This document shows, piece by piece, positions 42,640 through 50,798 of a stretch of DNA of 64,000 nucleotides. Made by a program: the position numbers and the translations under genes. Source of the DNA: Pseudomonadota bacterium (GTDB lineage: Bacteria > Pseudomonadota > Alphaproteobacteria > Reyranellales > Reyranellaceae). Under the pieces are notes generated by a model, which was not told where the DNA came from, searched no databases, and worked only from the letters and a program-made list of their open reading frames with translations. Within the stretch, counting starts at the first letter, position 1; every line of letters begins with the position of its first letter. Location of the stretch: positions 46,908 to 110,907 of the forward strand of contig JAFEFF010000222.1 of assembly GCA_018240745.1 (NCBI GenBank), written 5' to 3'.

Positions 42640-42951
42640 ATGTTCATCGCCATCGTTCAAATCCCCATGGCCAAGCGGCCGCGCGATGCAGCCGTCGACT
42701 CGGCCCGCAAATCGGCGCCGACCTACACCGCGCTCGGCGCCAAGGGCCTCCTGAAGAAGTACTATCTCAACGGCGAGGCCGGCGGCGGCGGAATCTACCT
42801 TTGGGAATCCGAAGCGGCCGCCCGCGCCTGGTACACGCCGGAATGGGAGACGCGCATGGAGGCGGCGTTCGGCGCCAGGCCGAAGGTCACTTACTACGAC
42901 AACCACGTCGTGGTGGACAACGAAGCCGGCAAGGTACGGATCGAAGAGTAG
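42640..42951 (+). CDS. YdhR-like small monooxygenase-fold protein
   Basis: 103 residues, close to E. coli YdhR (101). It starts MFIAIVQIPM and has KYYLNGEAGGGGIYLWESE and AFGARPKVTYYDNHVVVD, consistent with a dimeric alpha+beta barrel of the antibiotic-biosynthesis-monooxygenase type. Enzymatic function is not established for the family. Divergent from the haloacid dehalogenase gene. Confidence 0.8.
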   Translation: MFIAIVQIPMAKRPRDAAVDSARKSAPTYTALGAKGLLKKYYLNGEAGGGGIYLWESEAAARAWYTPEWETRMEAAFGARPKVTYYDNHVVVDNEAGKVRIEE

Positions 42952-42980
42952 GAAGGGCGCGCCAAGCGTCCCCTCTGTTC

Positions 42981-43073
42981 TGTCATCCTGAGCGAAGCGA
43001 AGGATCTCACCGCCGGTACCAACGGCACTCCGTTTGAAGCGCAATGAGGTCCTTCGCTGCGCTCAGGGCGACA
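42981..43073. repeat. Hairpin repeat between YdhR-like and AKR genes
   Basis: TGTCATCCTGAGCG (42981-42994) pairs with CGCTCAGGGCGACA (43060-43073) except for two mismatches. It shares CCTGAGCGAAGCGAAGGATC and ATGAGGTCCTTC with the copy at 38005-38103, so the two are members of one family. Confidence 0.85.
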
Positions 43074-43096
43074 GAAGAATCGAAGGAGAGCAACCA

Positions 43097-44059
43097 ATGC
43101 AGAAGCGTCGTCTCGGCCGCACGGGCCTCGAAGTCTCCGTCCTCGGGTACGGCGCGGGCGCCGTCGGCGGGCTGTTCACCAAGGGCGCGGCGGCCGACCA
43201 GGAGCGGGCGATCGCACGCGCGGTCGAGCTCGGCATCAACTACATCGACACCGCGGCGCTGTACGGCAACGGCGAGTCCGAGCGCAATCTCGGCCGCGTG
43301 CTGGGCGAGCTGAAGCCCGACATCGTGCTGGGCACCAAGTTTCGGCTGAAGGCAGCCGATCGCGCCAACGTCGCCGATGCGGTCGCACGCTCGGTGGACG
43401 AGAGCCTGAAGCGACTCAACCGGGATTACGTCGACCTGTTGCAGCTCCACAATCCGCTGGTCGCCAGGGACGCCGGCGACCACATGGATGTCGAGATCGC
43501 CCTCAATGAAGTGGTGCCGGCGCTACACAAGCTGCAGAAAGCCGGCAAGACGCGCTTCATCGGCTTCAGTGGTGTCGGCGAGCCGGCCGCGATCCTGAAG
43601 GCGGTCGATTCCAAGGCCTTCGACACCGTGCAGGTCGTTTACAACGCGCTCAACCCCAGCGCCGGCGGGCCGATGCCGAAGGGCGCGCCGGGCCTCGACT
43701 ATGGCCGCCTGCTCGACCGTGCGAAGGCGGCCGACATGGGCACCATCATCATCCGCGCGCTGGCGGGCGGCGCGCTGTCCGGCACCGAGGCGCGCCATCC
43801 GCTCGCCATGCAGGTGGTCGATCCGATCGGCTCGGCCCAGAATTTCGCTGCCGACGTGGCGCGCGCAAAGCAGCTCGAGCCGCTGGTGAAGGACGGGACG
43901 GTCGGCAGCCTGGTCGAACTGGCGCAACGCTTCGTGATCTCCCATCCGGCCGTGTCGACCATGCTGGTCGGCTACTCGACGCTCGATCAGCTCGAACAGG
44001 CGGCAGCCGCTGTCGCGAAGGGCCCGTTGCCGGCGGCTGCGCTCGCGAAGATCGCCTGA
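43097..44059 (+). CDS. Aldo/keto reductase
   Basis: 320 residues from ATG 43097 (GAAGGAGAG in front); an earlier in-frame ATG at 43034 lies in the repeat. The catalytic tetrad is D51, Y56, K81 and H118 (YIDTAALYG, GTKFRL, LLQLHNP). The TIM barrel binds NADPH. The family reduces aldehydes and ketones, and members with GFSGVGEP resemble D-threo-aldose dehydrogenases. No substrate can be stated. Confidence 0.92.
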   Translation: MQKRRLGRTGLEVSVLGYGAGAVGGLFTKGAAADQERAIARAVELGINYIDTAALYGNGESERNLGRVLGELKPDIVLGTKFRLKAADRANVADAVARSVDESLKRLNRDYVDLLQLHNPLVARDAGDHMDVEIALNEVVPALHKLQKAGKTRFIGFSGVGEPAAILKAVDSKAFDTVQVVYNALNPSAGGPMPKGAPGLDYGRLLDRAKAADMGTIIIRALAGGALSGTEARHPLAMQVVDPIGSAQNFAADVARAKQLEPLVKDGTVGSLVELAQRFVISHPAVSTMLVGYSTLDQLEQAAAAVAKGPLPAAALAKIA

Positions 44060-44060
44060 G

Positions 44061-46268
44061 TTACGACCGTCCCATGCCCGGCTGCTGCAGCGTGAACGGG
44101 CCGCTCAGGCGATTTCGATAGACGCCGACGCCTTCCATGATGCGCTGCACGTAGTTGCGGGTCTCACGCAGCGGGATCATCTCGATCCAGTCGACCATGT
44201 CGATCTTGCCCGAGCGCGGATCGCCCATCGTGTCGAGCCAGCGTGCGACGCGGTTGGGTCCGGCGTTGTAGGCGGCGAGCGCCAGTTCGTACGAGCCGCC
44301 GAAGCGCTGCAGCATCTGGGCGAGATACTGGCTGCCGAGCGCCACGTTGTACTGCGGGTCGCTGGTCAGCTTGCTCTGGACGAAGGGCAAGGACATCTTG
44401 CCCGCGACCTCGCGCGCCGTCGCCGGCAGGAGCTGCATCAGGCCGAGCGCGCCGGAGGAGGAGATGGCGGCGGCGTTGAAGCCGCTCTCCTGCCGTGTCA
44501 CGGCGAGCGCGAGCGCCCGCTCGACCGAGCCTGTCGAGCCGAGATCGATCACCGGGAACGAGGCGTCGAACAAGGTCACGCCGCTCTCGGTCGCCGCCCG
44601 CCGCGCGATCACCAGCGCCACGTCGGGCCGCTTCAGCTCGCCGGCAAGATGGGCCAGCAGCAGGGTCTCGCCCGGGCCGTTCACCAGGCGCGCCAGGCGC
44701 AGCAGGAACGGCCGCGTGCGCTCGCTGTCGCCGCTCTGGCCGATCCAGCGCGCCACCGTCACGAGCTCGCGGCCGGCCAGCGCCTGCCGGTCGGCGTCGG
44801 AGGCGATCGGGTCGCTCGGCACCTCGCGCGAGCCGCCCGGCAACTTGCGGGCCGCAAGCTGCCCGTAGAATGTCTGGCCGAACGCAGCGGCGCGACTGTA
44901 CCACTCCTGCGCCTCCTTCTTGCGGTTCGCCGCTTCGTCGGTGCGGCCGAGCCAATAGGCGGCGCGGCTCTTGGAGATGGCGGTCGTGACGCCGTCATAG
45001 AGCGTCCGGAAATGCTTCTGTGCCTCGGCCGGTTTCTTGAGATGGCGCAGCGCGATCCAGCCGGCGAGGAACTCGGCCTCGGCGAAGGCGAAGCCCCTGG
45101 CCTGGCCGTGCTGCACGGCGACGGCATAGGCGTCGGCGGCGCGGCCGGCCGCCAGCAGGTCGCGTACAAGCTGCTGACGCTCGTTCCACCATGCATCGGT
45201 CTGGTGCGCGGGTGGCTGGGCCGCGAGGGTCTTGGCTTCGGCAAGGTTGCCGGTGCGGCGCAGCCAGGCGAGTTGCTCGAGCTTGATCGTCGGATCGGCG
45301 AGCCTGGCCGGCGCCACGCCGCGCAGCACGGTCGGGGCGTCCGCCGCCTTGGTCGCCATGGCGAGGCGCGCATTGGCGATCGGTTGGTAGTCGGGCGGGA
45401 GCTTGGACAGGAGCTCGCGCGCGGTCTGGGCGCGACCTTCGCGCATGATGCGGTCGAAGCGGGCGATCTGGTCGTCGCCCGAGAGGTGCTGGCCGTACTT
45501 GTTGAGGAATTCCTCCTCGTCGGCCTTCTTGAAGGTCGCATTGCGCCAGCTCTCGCTCGCGAACTTCGGCACGTCGGACGGGCTCACGGCCGAGGCCGCC
45601 TCGAGGCGCCGCATATGGCCCGCGCTGGTGAGCGGCGGGAAGGCGGTGAAGTAGCGGAAGACGTCGTGCGGTGGCGTCGCGGCGTTGATGCGGTCCTCGG
45701 CCTGGCGACGCAGCACCTCGGGCTCGGGCCAGTCCGGGTTCTCGCGCAGGAAGCGCCAGGTCGAGGCGAAGTCGGCGTCGGTCCTGGGTGCGACCCGCAG
45801 CACGCTCCAGTCGACGATACGGGTGAGCAGCGGATTGTTGAAATTGGCGACGGTGGCGCGGGCGTCGGCGTAGCGGCCCTCGTCGATCGCCTTGAAGGCC
45901 GCATCCAGCGCCGCCGCTTCGCCGGGGCTCAGCGTCCTGGCCGAGCTCAGCGCCTGGGAGAGTTCGGTCGGCGTCGCGGACGGCACCACGCCGTTGCCGT
46001 CGCTTCCGATCGGCACGGCGGACGCCGTGGGCGCGGCTGACGGCCTTGGCGCCGGTGCGGGCGCTGTCCCTTGCGCCGACGAGGGGGGCGTGCGGCGGAT
46101 GCCGGTATCGGGCCTTGCCTCGCGCAGCTGGTCGCCGCTCTCGCCGCGCAGGATGGTGACGCCGTGTTGTTGCTGTTGGTGCTGCGCCGCGGCCGGGCCC
46201 ATCAGCAGGGCGGCCGCAGCTAGCACGAGGGGGGAATATTGTTGTTTCACGCTAGGAATCGTAGGCAC
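44061..46268 (-). CDS. Soluble lytic murein transglycosylase (Slt70 type)
   Basis: 735 residues from GTG 46268, or GTG 46250, which gives a compact signal peptide (VKQQYSPLVLAAAALLMG ending near PAAAQ). A Pro/Ala-rich linker follows, then a long helical superhelix region (about 100-550), as in Slt70. The C-terminal GH23 lysozyme-like domain shows the catalytic Glu in RQESGFN, followed by SSSGALGLMQLLPATA and YNVALGSQYL. It cleaves peptidoglycan in the periplasm, leaving 1,6-anhydro ends. It is divergent from dapA. Confidence 0.92.
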   Translation of the reverse strand: MPTIPSVKQQYSPLVLAAAALLMGPAAAQHQQQQHGVTILRGESGDQLREARPDTGIRRTPPSSAQGTAPAPAPRPSAAPTASAVPIGSDGNGVVPSATPTELSQALSSARTLSPGEAAALDAAFKAIDEGRYADARATVANFNNPLLTRIVDWSVLRVAPRTDADFASTWRFLRENPDWPEPEVLRRQAEDRINAATPPHDVFRYFTAFPPLTSAGHMRRLEAASAVSPSDVPKFASESWRNATFKKADEEEFLNKYGQHLSGDDQIARFDRIMREGRAQTARELLSKLPPDYQPIANARLAMATKAADAPTVLRGVAPARLADPTIKLEQLAWLRRTGNLAEAKTLAAQPPAHQTDAWWNERQQLVRDLLAAGRAADAYAVAVQHGQARGFAFAEAEFLAGWIALRHLKKPAEAQKHFRTLYDGVTTAISKSRAAYWLGRTDEAANRKKEAQEWYSRAAAFGQTFYGQLAARKLPGGSREVPSDPIASDADRQALAGRELVTVARWIGQSGDSERTRPFLLRLARLVNGPGETLLLAHLAGELKRPDVALVIARRAATESGVTLFDASFPVIDLGSTGSVERALALAVTRQESGFNAAAISSSGALGLMQLLPATAREVAGKMSLPFVQSKLTSDPQYNVALGSQYLAQMLQRFGGSYELALAAYNAGPNRVARWLDTMGDPRSGKIDMVDWIEMIPLRETRNYVQRIMEGVGVYRNRLSGPFTLQQPGMGRS

Positions 46269-46302
46269 CTCAAGGCGGCATCACAATGGCAAGTTGCTCA
46301 CC

Positions 46303-46331
46303 TTGCCGTGGTTTGGGGTGGGGCATAAACT
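46303..46331 (+). promoter_or_regulatory. Candidate sigma-70 promoter of dapA
   Basis: TTGCCG (46303-46308), a 17-base spacer and TAAACT (46326-46331), 30 bases before the dapA start. The spacing is ideal and the boxes match reasonably, in the short gap between two divergent genes. Confidence 0.45.
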
Positions 46332-46360
46332 GGCCGATTGCTGGAATTCGGGAGGAAGCC

Positions 46361-47239
46361 ATGTTCGCCGGATCACTCGTTGCGCTGATCACCCCGTTCA
46401 AGAACGGATCGGTCGACGAGAAGGGATTCGAGAAATTCGTCGGGTGGCAGATCAAGGAAGGCACCGACGGCCTGGTCCCCTGCGGCACGACGGGCGAATC
46501 GCCGACGCTGTCGATGGACGAGCACAAGCGGGTGATCGACATCTGCATCTCGGCGGCCAAGGGCACGGGCGTGCCGGTGATCGCCGGCACGGGCTCGAAC
46601 TCGACGGCCGAGGCGATCGAGCTCACCCGGCACGCCAAGCAGGCCGGCGCCGATGCCGCCATGCTGGTCGTGCCCTACTACAACAAGCCCACCCAGGAAG
46701 GCCTGTTCCAGCACTTCAAGGCGGTGGCCGAGGCGGTCGACATCCCGATCCTCCTCTACAACGTGCCGCCGCGCACCGGCGGCGACATGCAGGTCGAGAC
46801 GGTGGTGCGGCTGTCGCAGGTCAAGAACATCATCGGCATCAAGGATGCGAGCTACGACATGGCGCGCCCGACGCTCACCAGGCTGCGCGCGAAGAAGGGT
46901 TTCTGCCAGTTGTCGGGCGAGGATGCGAGCGCGGTCGGCTTCCTGGCCCAGGGCGGCGACGGCTGCATCTCGGTGACGGCCAACGTCGCGCCGCGGCTGT
47001 GCGCCGACATGCACGACGCGTGGAAGGCCCGGAACCTCGACAAGGTGTTCGAGATGCAGGACCGGCTGATGCCGTTGCACAAGGCGATGTTCTGCGAGAC
47101 CAGCCCCGGCCCGGTGAAGTATGCCGCCGAGCTGATCGGCCAGTGCAGCGCCGAGATGCGCCTGCCGATGGTGCCGATTGCCGAGAGCAGCAAGAAGGCC
47201 GTGCGCGAGGCGATGGTCCACGCAGGCCTGATCAACTAG
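46361..47239 (+). CDS. dapA: 4-hydroxy-tetrahydrodipicolinate synthase
   Basis: 292 residues from ATG 46361, GGGAGGAAGCC in front. The catalytic lysine is K161 in GIKDAS; Y107 in VPYYNKP and Y133 in LLYNVPPRTG complete the proton relay, all at E. coli numbering. CGTTGESPTLS is the pyruvate-binding loop. It condenses pyruvate with aspartate semialdehyde in the first committed step to lysine and diaminopimelate. smpB follows after 27 bases. Confidence 0.96.
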   Translation: MFAGSLVALITPFKNGSVDEKGFEKFVGWQIKEGTDGLVPCGTTGESPTLSMDEHKRVIDICISAAKGTGVPVIAGTGSNSTAEAIELTRHAKQAGADAAMLVVPYYNKPTQEGLFQHFKAVAEAVDIPILLYNVPPRTGGDMQVETVVRLSQVKNIIGIKDASYDMARPTLTRLRAKKGFCQLSGEDASAVGFLAQGGDGCISVTANVAPRLCADMHDAWKARNLDKVFEMQDRLMPLHKAMFCETSPGPVKYAAELIGQCSAEMRLPMVPIAESSKKAVREAMVHAGLIN

Positions 47240-47266
47240 TCGCCGGTCGGCGACGCGAGGTTCACC

Positions 47267-47737
47267 TTGGCGAAGAAACCGGAACTGGGCCGCACCGTGG
47301 TGGCCCAGAACCGCAAGGCGCGGCACAACTACTTCATCGAAGAGACCATGGAGGCCGGCATCTCATTGACCGGCACCGAGGTGAAGTCGCTGCGCGGCGG
47401 CAGGAGTTCGATCGCGGAAGCCTACGTCACCGAGGACGGCGGCGAAGCCTGGCTGGTCAACTCCGACATCCCGGAATACGCCTCGGGCAACCGCTTCAAT
47501 CACGAGCGCAAGCGGCCGCGCAAGCTGCTGCTGCACCGGCGGCAGATCAACGTGCTGATCGGTGCCATCCAGCGCCAAGGCCGCACCGTCGTGCCGCTCG
47601 AGGTCTATTTCAACGAGAAGGGCCGGGCCAAGGTGCAGATCGCCCTGGCCACCGGCAAGCAGGCGCACGACAAGCGCCAGGCCATCAAGGACCGCGACTG
47701 GAAGCGCCAGCGCGCCCGGCTGCTGGCGCGGCGTTAG
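47267..47737 (+). CDS. smpB: SsrA-binding protein SmpB
   Basis: 156 residues from TTG 47267, with GAGG spaced 6 bases upstream. The oligonucleotide-binding barrel shows VVAQNRKARHNYFIEE, GTEVKSLRGGRSSIAEAY and HERKRPRKLLLHRRQI; the basic C-terminal tail DKRQAIKDRDWKRQRARLL enters the ribosome channel. It carries tmRNA to stalled ribosomes. The ssrA gene itself is not in this window. Next to dapA, a common arrangement in alphaproteobacteria. Confidence 0.97.
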   Translation: MAKKPELGRTVVAQNRKARHNYFIEETMEAGISLTGTEVKSLRGGRSSIAEAYVTEDGGEAWLVNSDIPEYASGNRFNHERKRPRKLLLHRRQINVLIGAIQRQGRTVVPLEVYFNEKGRAKVQIALATGKQAHDKRQAIKDRDWKRQRARLLARR

Positions 47738-47745
47738 GGACCTTC

Positions 47746-48423
47746 ATGACCAGCGTGCTGATCACCGGTGCCGCCCGCGGCCTCGGCCTCGAGTTCACCA
47801 AGCTCTATGCTGCGCGGGGCTGGAAGGTGCTTGCCTGCGCGCGCAAGCCGGGCGGGCTGAAAGGCGTGAAAGGAGACGTGCAGCATCATCCGCTCGAGGT
47901 CACCGATTACGAGGCGGTCAAGGCGCTCGCGCAAGAGCTCAGCGGCGAGGCGATCGACATCCTGATCTGCAATGCCGGCATCGCGGGCCGCGGCTCGCCC
48001 GGGCAGGAATTCGGTACCTTCGATGCGGCGGAGGGACGCAAGATCTTCGAGATCAACACGGTCGCACCGCTGATGATGGCGGAGGCGTTCGCCGAGCATG
48101 TCGCGCGCTCGCAGCAGAAGAAGCTGATCGCCATCACCAGCATCCTTGGCAGCCTCGCCAACAATAGCGGCGGCCGCTACTTCTATCGCGCCAGCAAGGC
48201 GGCGCTGAACATGGAATGGAACTGCCTCGCGAAGGATCTGGAAGGCAAGGGCGTGATCTGCGTCGCGCTGCATCCCGGATGGGTCCAGACCGACATGGGC
48301 GGGCCGACGGCGCCGCTCACGATCGACGAGAGCGTGCCGGCGATGGTGAGGACAATCGATGGCTTCACGACCAGACACAACGGCCGCTACATCCAGTACG
48401 ACGGCACGGAGCTTTCCTGGTAA
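47746..48423 (+). CDS. Short-chain dehydrogenase/reductase
   Basis: 225 residues from ATG 47746. NAD(P)-binding TGAARGLG, the central NAG segment (CNAGIAG), Ser in TSILGS and the catalytic pair Y147 and K151 (YRASK) are all present. It is the short classical form. Substrate is unknown. It is linked to smpB (8 bases) and to the acyl-CoA dehydrogenase (5 bases). Confidence 0.92.
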   Translation: MTSVLITGAARGLGLEFTKLYAARGWKVLACARKPGGLKGVKGDVQHHPLEVTDYEAVKALAQELSGEAIDILICNAGIAGRGSPGQEFGTFDAAEGRKIFEINTVAPLMMAEAFAEHVARSQQKKLIAITSILGSLANNSGGRYFYRASKAALNMEWNCLAKDLEGKGVICVALHPGWVQTDMGGPTAPLTIDESVPAMVRTIDGFTTRHNGRYIQYDGTELSW

Positions 48424-48428
48424 CGCAC

Positions 48429-49565
48429 ATGCTGCTCACCGAAGAACAGACCTTGATCCGCGACACCGCCCGTGCCTTCGCGCGCGAGCAGGTGCTGCCG
48501 CATGTCCGCGCCTGGGAGGCTGCCGGCGAGATTCCGCGACCATTGCTCGCCGAGATGGGCAAGCTCGGCTTCCTGGGCATGACTGTGCCGACCGAATGGG
48601 GCGGCGCCGGCGCCGACATGGTGTCCTACGTGCTGGCGCTCGAGGAGATCGCCGCGGCCGACGGCGGGCTGTCGACCGTGATGAGCGTCAACAACTCTCC
48701 CGACTGCGCGGCGCTGCTGACCTACGGCTCGACCGAGCAGAAGGAGAAATGGCTGAAGCCCCTGGCCAGGGGCGAGATCCTCGGAGCCTTCTGTCTCACC
48801 GAGCCGCATGCGGGCTCCGACGCCTCCAACCTCAAGACGCGTGCGGTGAAGACGGGAAACGGCTGGGTGCTGAATGGCACCAAGCAGTTCATCACCTCGG
48901 GCCGCACCGCGGACATGGCGCTGGTCTTCGCGGTCACCGATCCGAATTCGTCGAAGCGCGGCATCTCCTGCTTCATCGTGCCGACGAAGACCCCCGGCTA
49001 CCGGGTCGCGTCGGTCGAGAAGAAGCTGGGCCAGAAGTCGTCCGACACCTGCCAGATCGCGTTCGAGGATTGCACCGTCGGCGCCGATGCGTTGCTGGGC
49101 GAGGAGGGTGACGGCTACCGCGTAGCGCTGGCGAATCTCTCGGTCGGGCGCATCGGCATCGCCGCGCAATCGGTCGGCATGGCACGGGCGGCATTCGAGC
49201 TCGCACGCGCCTATGCCGGCGAGCGCGAGGCGTTCGGGTCGAAGATCATCAACCACCAGGCCGTGCAGTTCCGGCTGGCCGACATGGCAACCAAGGTGAC
49301 CGTGGCACGCCAGATGGTGCTGCATGCCGCCGCACTCAAGGATGCCGGCCAGCCATGCCTCACCGAAGCCGCAATGGCCAAGCTCTATGCCTCCGAAATG
49401 GGCGAAGAAGTGTGCTCGGCTGCGATCCAGATCCATGGCGGCTACGGCTACGTGGCCGACTATTTGGCCGAAAAGATCTGGCGCGACGTGCGGGTGTGCC
49501 AGATCTACGAGGGCACCAGCGACGTGCAACGCATTCTCATCGGCCGGGGCCTCGCGGCGCTGTGA
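48429..49565 (+). CDS. Acyl-CoA dehydrogenase
   Basis: 378 residues with the usual three-part build. FAD contacts are in FCLTEPHAGSDASNLKT, KQFITSGRTADM and QIHGGYGYVADY. The catalytic base is E361 in YEGTSDVQR, the position used by short-chain and butyryl-CoA dehydrogenases, not the internal helix position of isovaleryl-CoA dehydrogenase. It oxidises an acyl-CoA to the 2-enoyl-CoA and passes electrons to ETF. Proximity to methylcrotonyl-CoA carboxylase genes suggests a branched substrate, but this residue argues for a straight-chain or 2-methyl substrate. Confidence 0.93.
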   Translation: MLLTEEQTLIRDTARAFAREQVLPHVRAWEAAGEIPRPLLAEMGKLGFLGMTVPTEWGGAGADMVSYVLALEEIAAADGGLSTVMSVNNSPDCAALLTYGSTEQKEKWLKPLARGEILGAFCLTEPHAGSDASNLKTRAVKTGNGWVLNGTKQFITSGRTADMALVFAVTDPNSSKRGISCFIVPTKTPGYRVASVEKKLGQKSSDTCQIAFEDCTVGADALLGEEGDGYRVALANLSVGRIGIAAQSVGMARAAFELARAYAGEREAFGSKIINHQAVQFRLADMATKVTVARQMVLHAAALKDAGQPCLTEAAMAKLYASEMGEEVCSAAIQIHGGYGYVADYLAEKIWRDVRVCQIYEGTSDVQRILIGRGLAAL

Positions 49566-49679
49566 CACCTGCCTGTCGCTTGTGGCAAGCCCCTCATCGT
49601 GCGAGGCTCATTCGCTATGAAGAAGGGCCGCCCGTGCGGCTCCAAGAGGCAGGGGAGCTTGGGCGGCGGATGGAACACC

Positions 49680-50738
49680 GTGCGCCGTAGTGTTGGGGTA
49701 CTTGGGGTAATCGCCGCTGCGCTGAGCGTTGCGGCAGGCGCTGCCATGGCCGGCGAGCCGCCGGTGCCGGGCGCACACGTCATCCAGATGCAGACCGCCT
49801 TCAATCCCGGCCTGCCCGGCGCGGGCGAGGGCCTGCGCTCCTTCACCAAGACGCTGCACCACCTGTCGGGCGGTTCGCTGGCGATCAAGATCATCGAACC
49901 CGGCCACAACGCGCCGACCAAGGACATGCTCGACGCCATCGTCAACGGCGACCTCGAGGCGGGTTTCACCTGGGCGGGGTATGCCGTGGCCAAGGCGCCG
50001 GTGTTCAGCCTGTTCGCAACCGTACCGTTCGGCCCGGGACCGAGCGTGATGACTTCGTGGCTGCTGGAAGGCCATGGCGGCAAAATCCATCACGACGCCT
50101 ACGACAAGCTCGGCGTGACCGGTCTCCCCTGCGGCGTGCAGGGCGCCAAGGGCGGCGGCTGGTTCCGCGCCGACCTCAACGCGCCGGAGGACTTCAAGGG
50201 CCTGAAGCTGCGCTACGGCAAGATCGCCGGGCCGGTGATCGCCAGGATGGGTGCGACCTGGGTGCCGCTGCCGGCCGGTGACTTCTTCTACTGGCTGCAG
50301 CAGGGCCGGGTAGACGGCGGCGAGATGGCGACGCCCGCGATCGACGCCGCGCTCGGCTTCGACAAGCTCGGCCTGCCTTACTATCTGCCGGGCTGGCAAC
50401 AACCTTCGGCGGTGATCGACTTCCTGATGCGCAAGGACAAGTGGGAGGCGCTGAACTCGTCCCAGCGGGCGCAGATCGAAACCACCTGCCATGCCAACAT
50501 CGCCTGGATGCTGAGCCGCTCGCCGCACACCCAGGCGCTGGCGCTCGAGAAGCTGCGCGCCGCCGGAGTCATCATCAAGCAGTGGTCGCCCACGATCATG
50601 CAGGCGTTCCATCAGGCCTCGGATGCCGTGCTCAAGGAGCGCGCCGAGAGCGATGCCGACTTCGCCGCCGCCTGGGCCGACCAGAAGCAGTTCGTGGCGC
50701 AGGGTCTCGACTGGCGCTCGATGTCCCGCCTGCCGTGA
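49680..50738 (+). CDS. TRAP transporter substrate-binding protein, orphan DctP type
   Basis: 352 residues from GTG 49680, which gives a clean signal peptide (RRSVGVLGVIAAALSVAAG, cleaved near AMA). ATG 49617 would add 21 mostly basic residues. The mature protein follows the DctP fold with HVIQMQTAFNPGLPGAGEGL, LKLRYGKIAGPVIARMG (binding Arg) and VDGGEMATPAIDAALGF. No small or large permease gene accompanies it. Placed 60 bases before mccB, it may feed a TRAP permease elsewhere with a substrate of the adjacent catabolic genes. Confidence 0.88.
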   Translation: MRRSVGVLGVIAAALSVAAGAAMAGEPPVPGAHVIQMQTAFNPGLPGAGEGLRSFTKTLHHLSGGSLAIKIIEPGHNAPTKDMLDAIVNGDLEAGFTWAGYAVAKAPVFSLFATVPFGPGPSVMTSWLLEGHGGKIHHDAYDKLGVTGLPCGVQGAKGGGWFRADLNAPEDFKGLKLRYGKIAGPVIARMGATWVPLPAGDFFYWLQQGRVDGGEMATPAIDAALGFDKLGLPYYLPGWQQPSAVIDFLMRKDKWEALNSSQRAQIETTCHANIAWMLSRSPHTQALALEKLRAAGVIIKQWSPTIMQAFHQASDAVLKERAESDADFAAAWADQKQFVAQGLDWRSMSRLP

Positions 50739-50798
50739 CGGCCGGCTCGAAACGGCTGGCTTGAACCGCAGCCGGGGTCCGGGCAGGTTGGCCCGGAC

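Noticed and set aside
49623..49641. GCCGC-CCGT-GCGGC hairpin after the acyl-CoA dehydrogenase
   Set aside because: There is no T-run, so it is not a convincing terminator; it may be part of the N-terminal codons if the receptor starts at ATG 49617.
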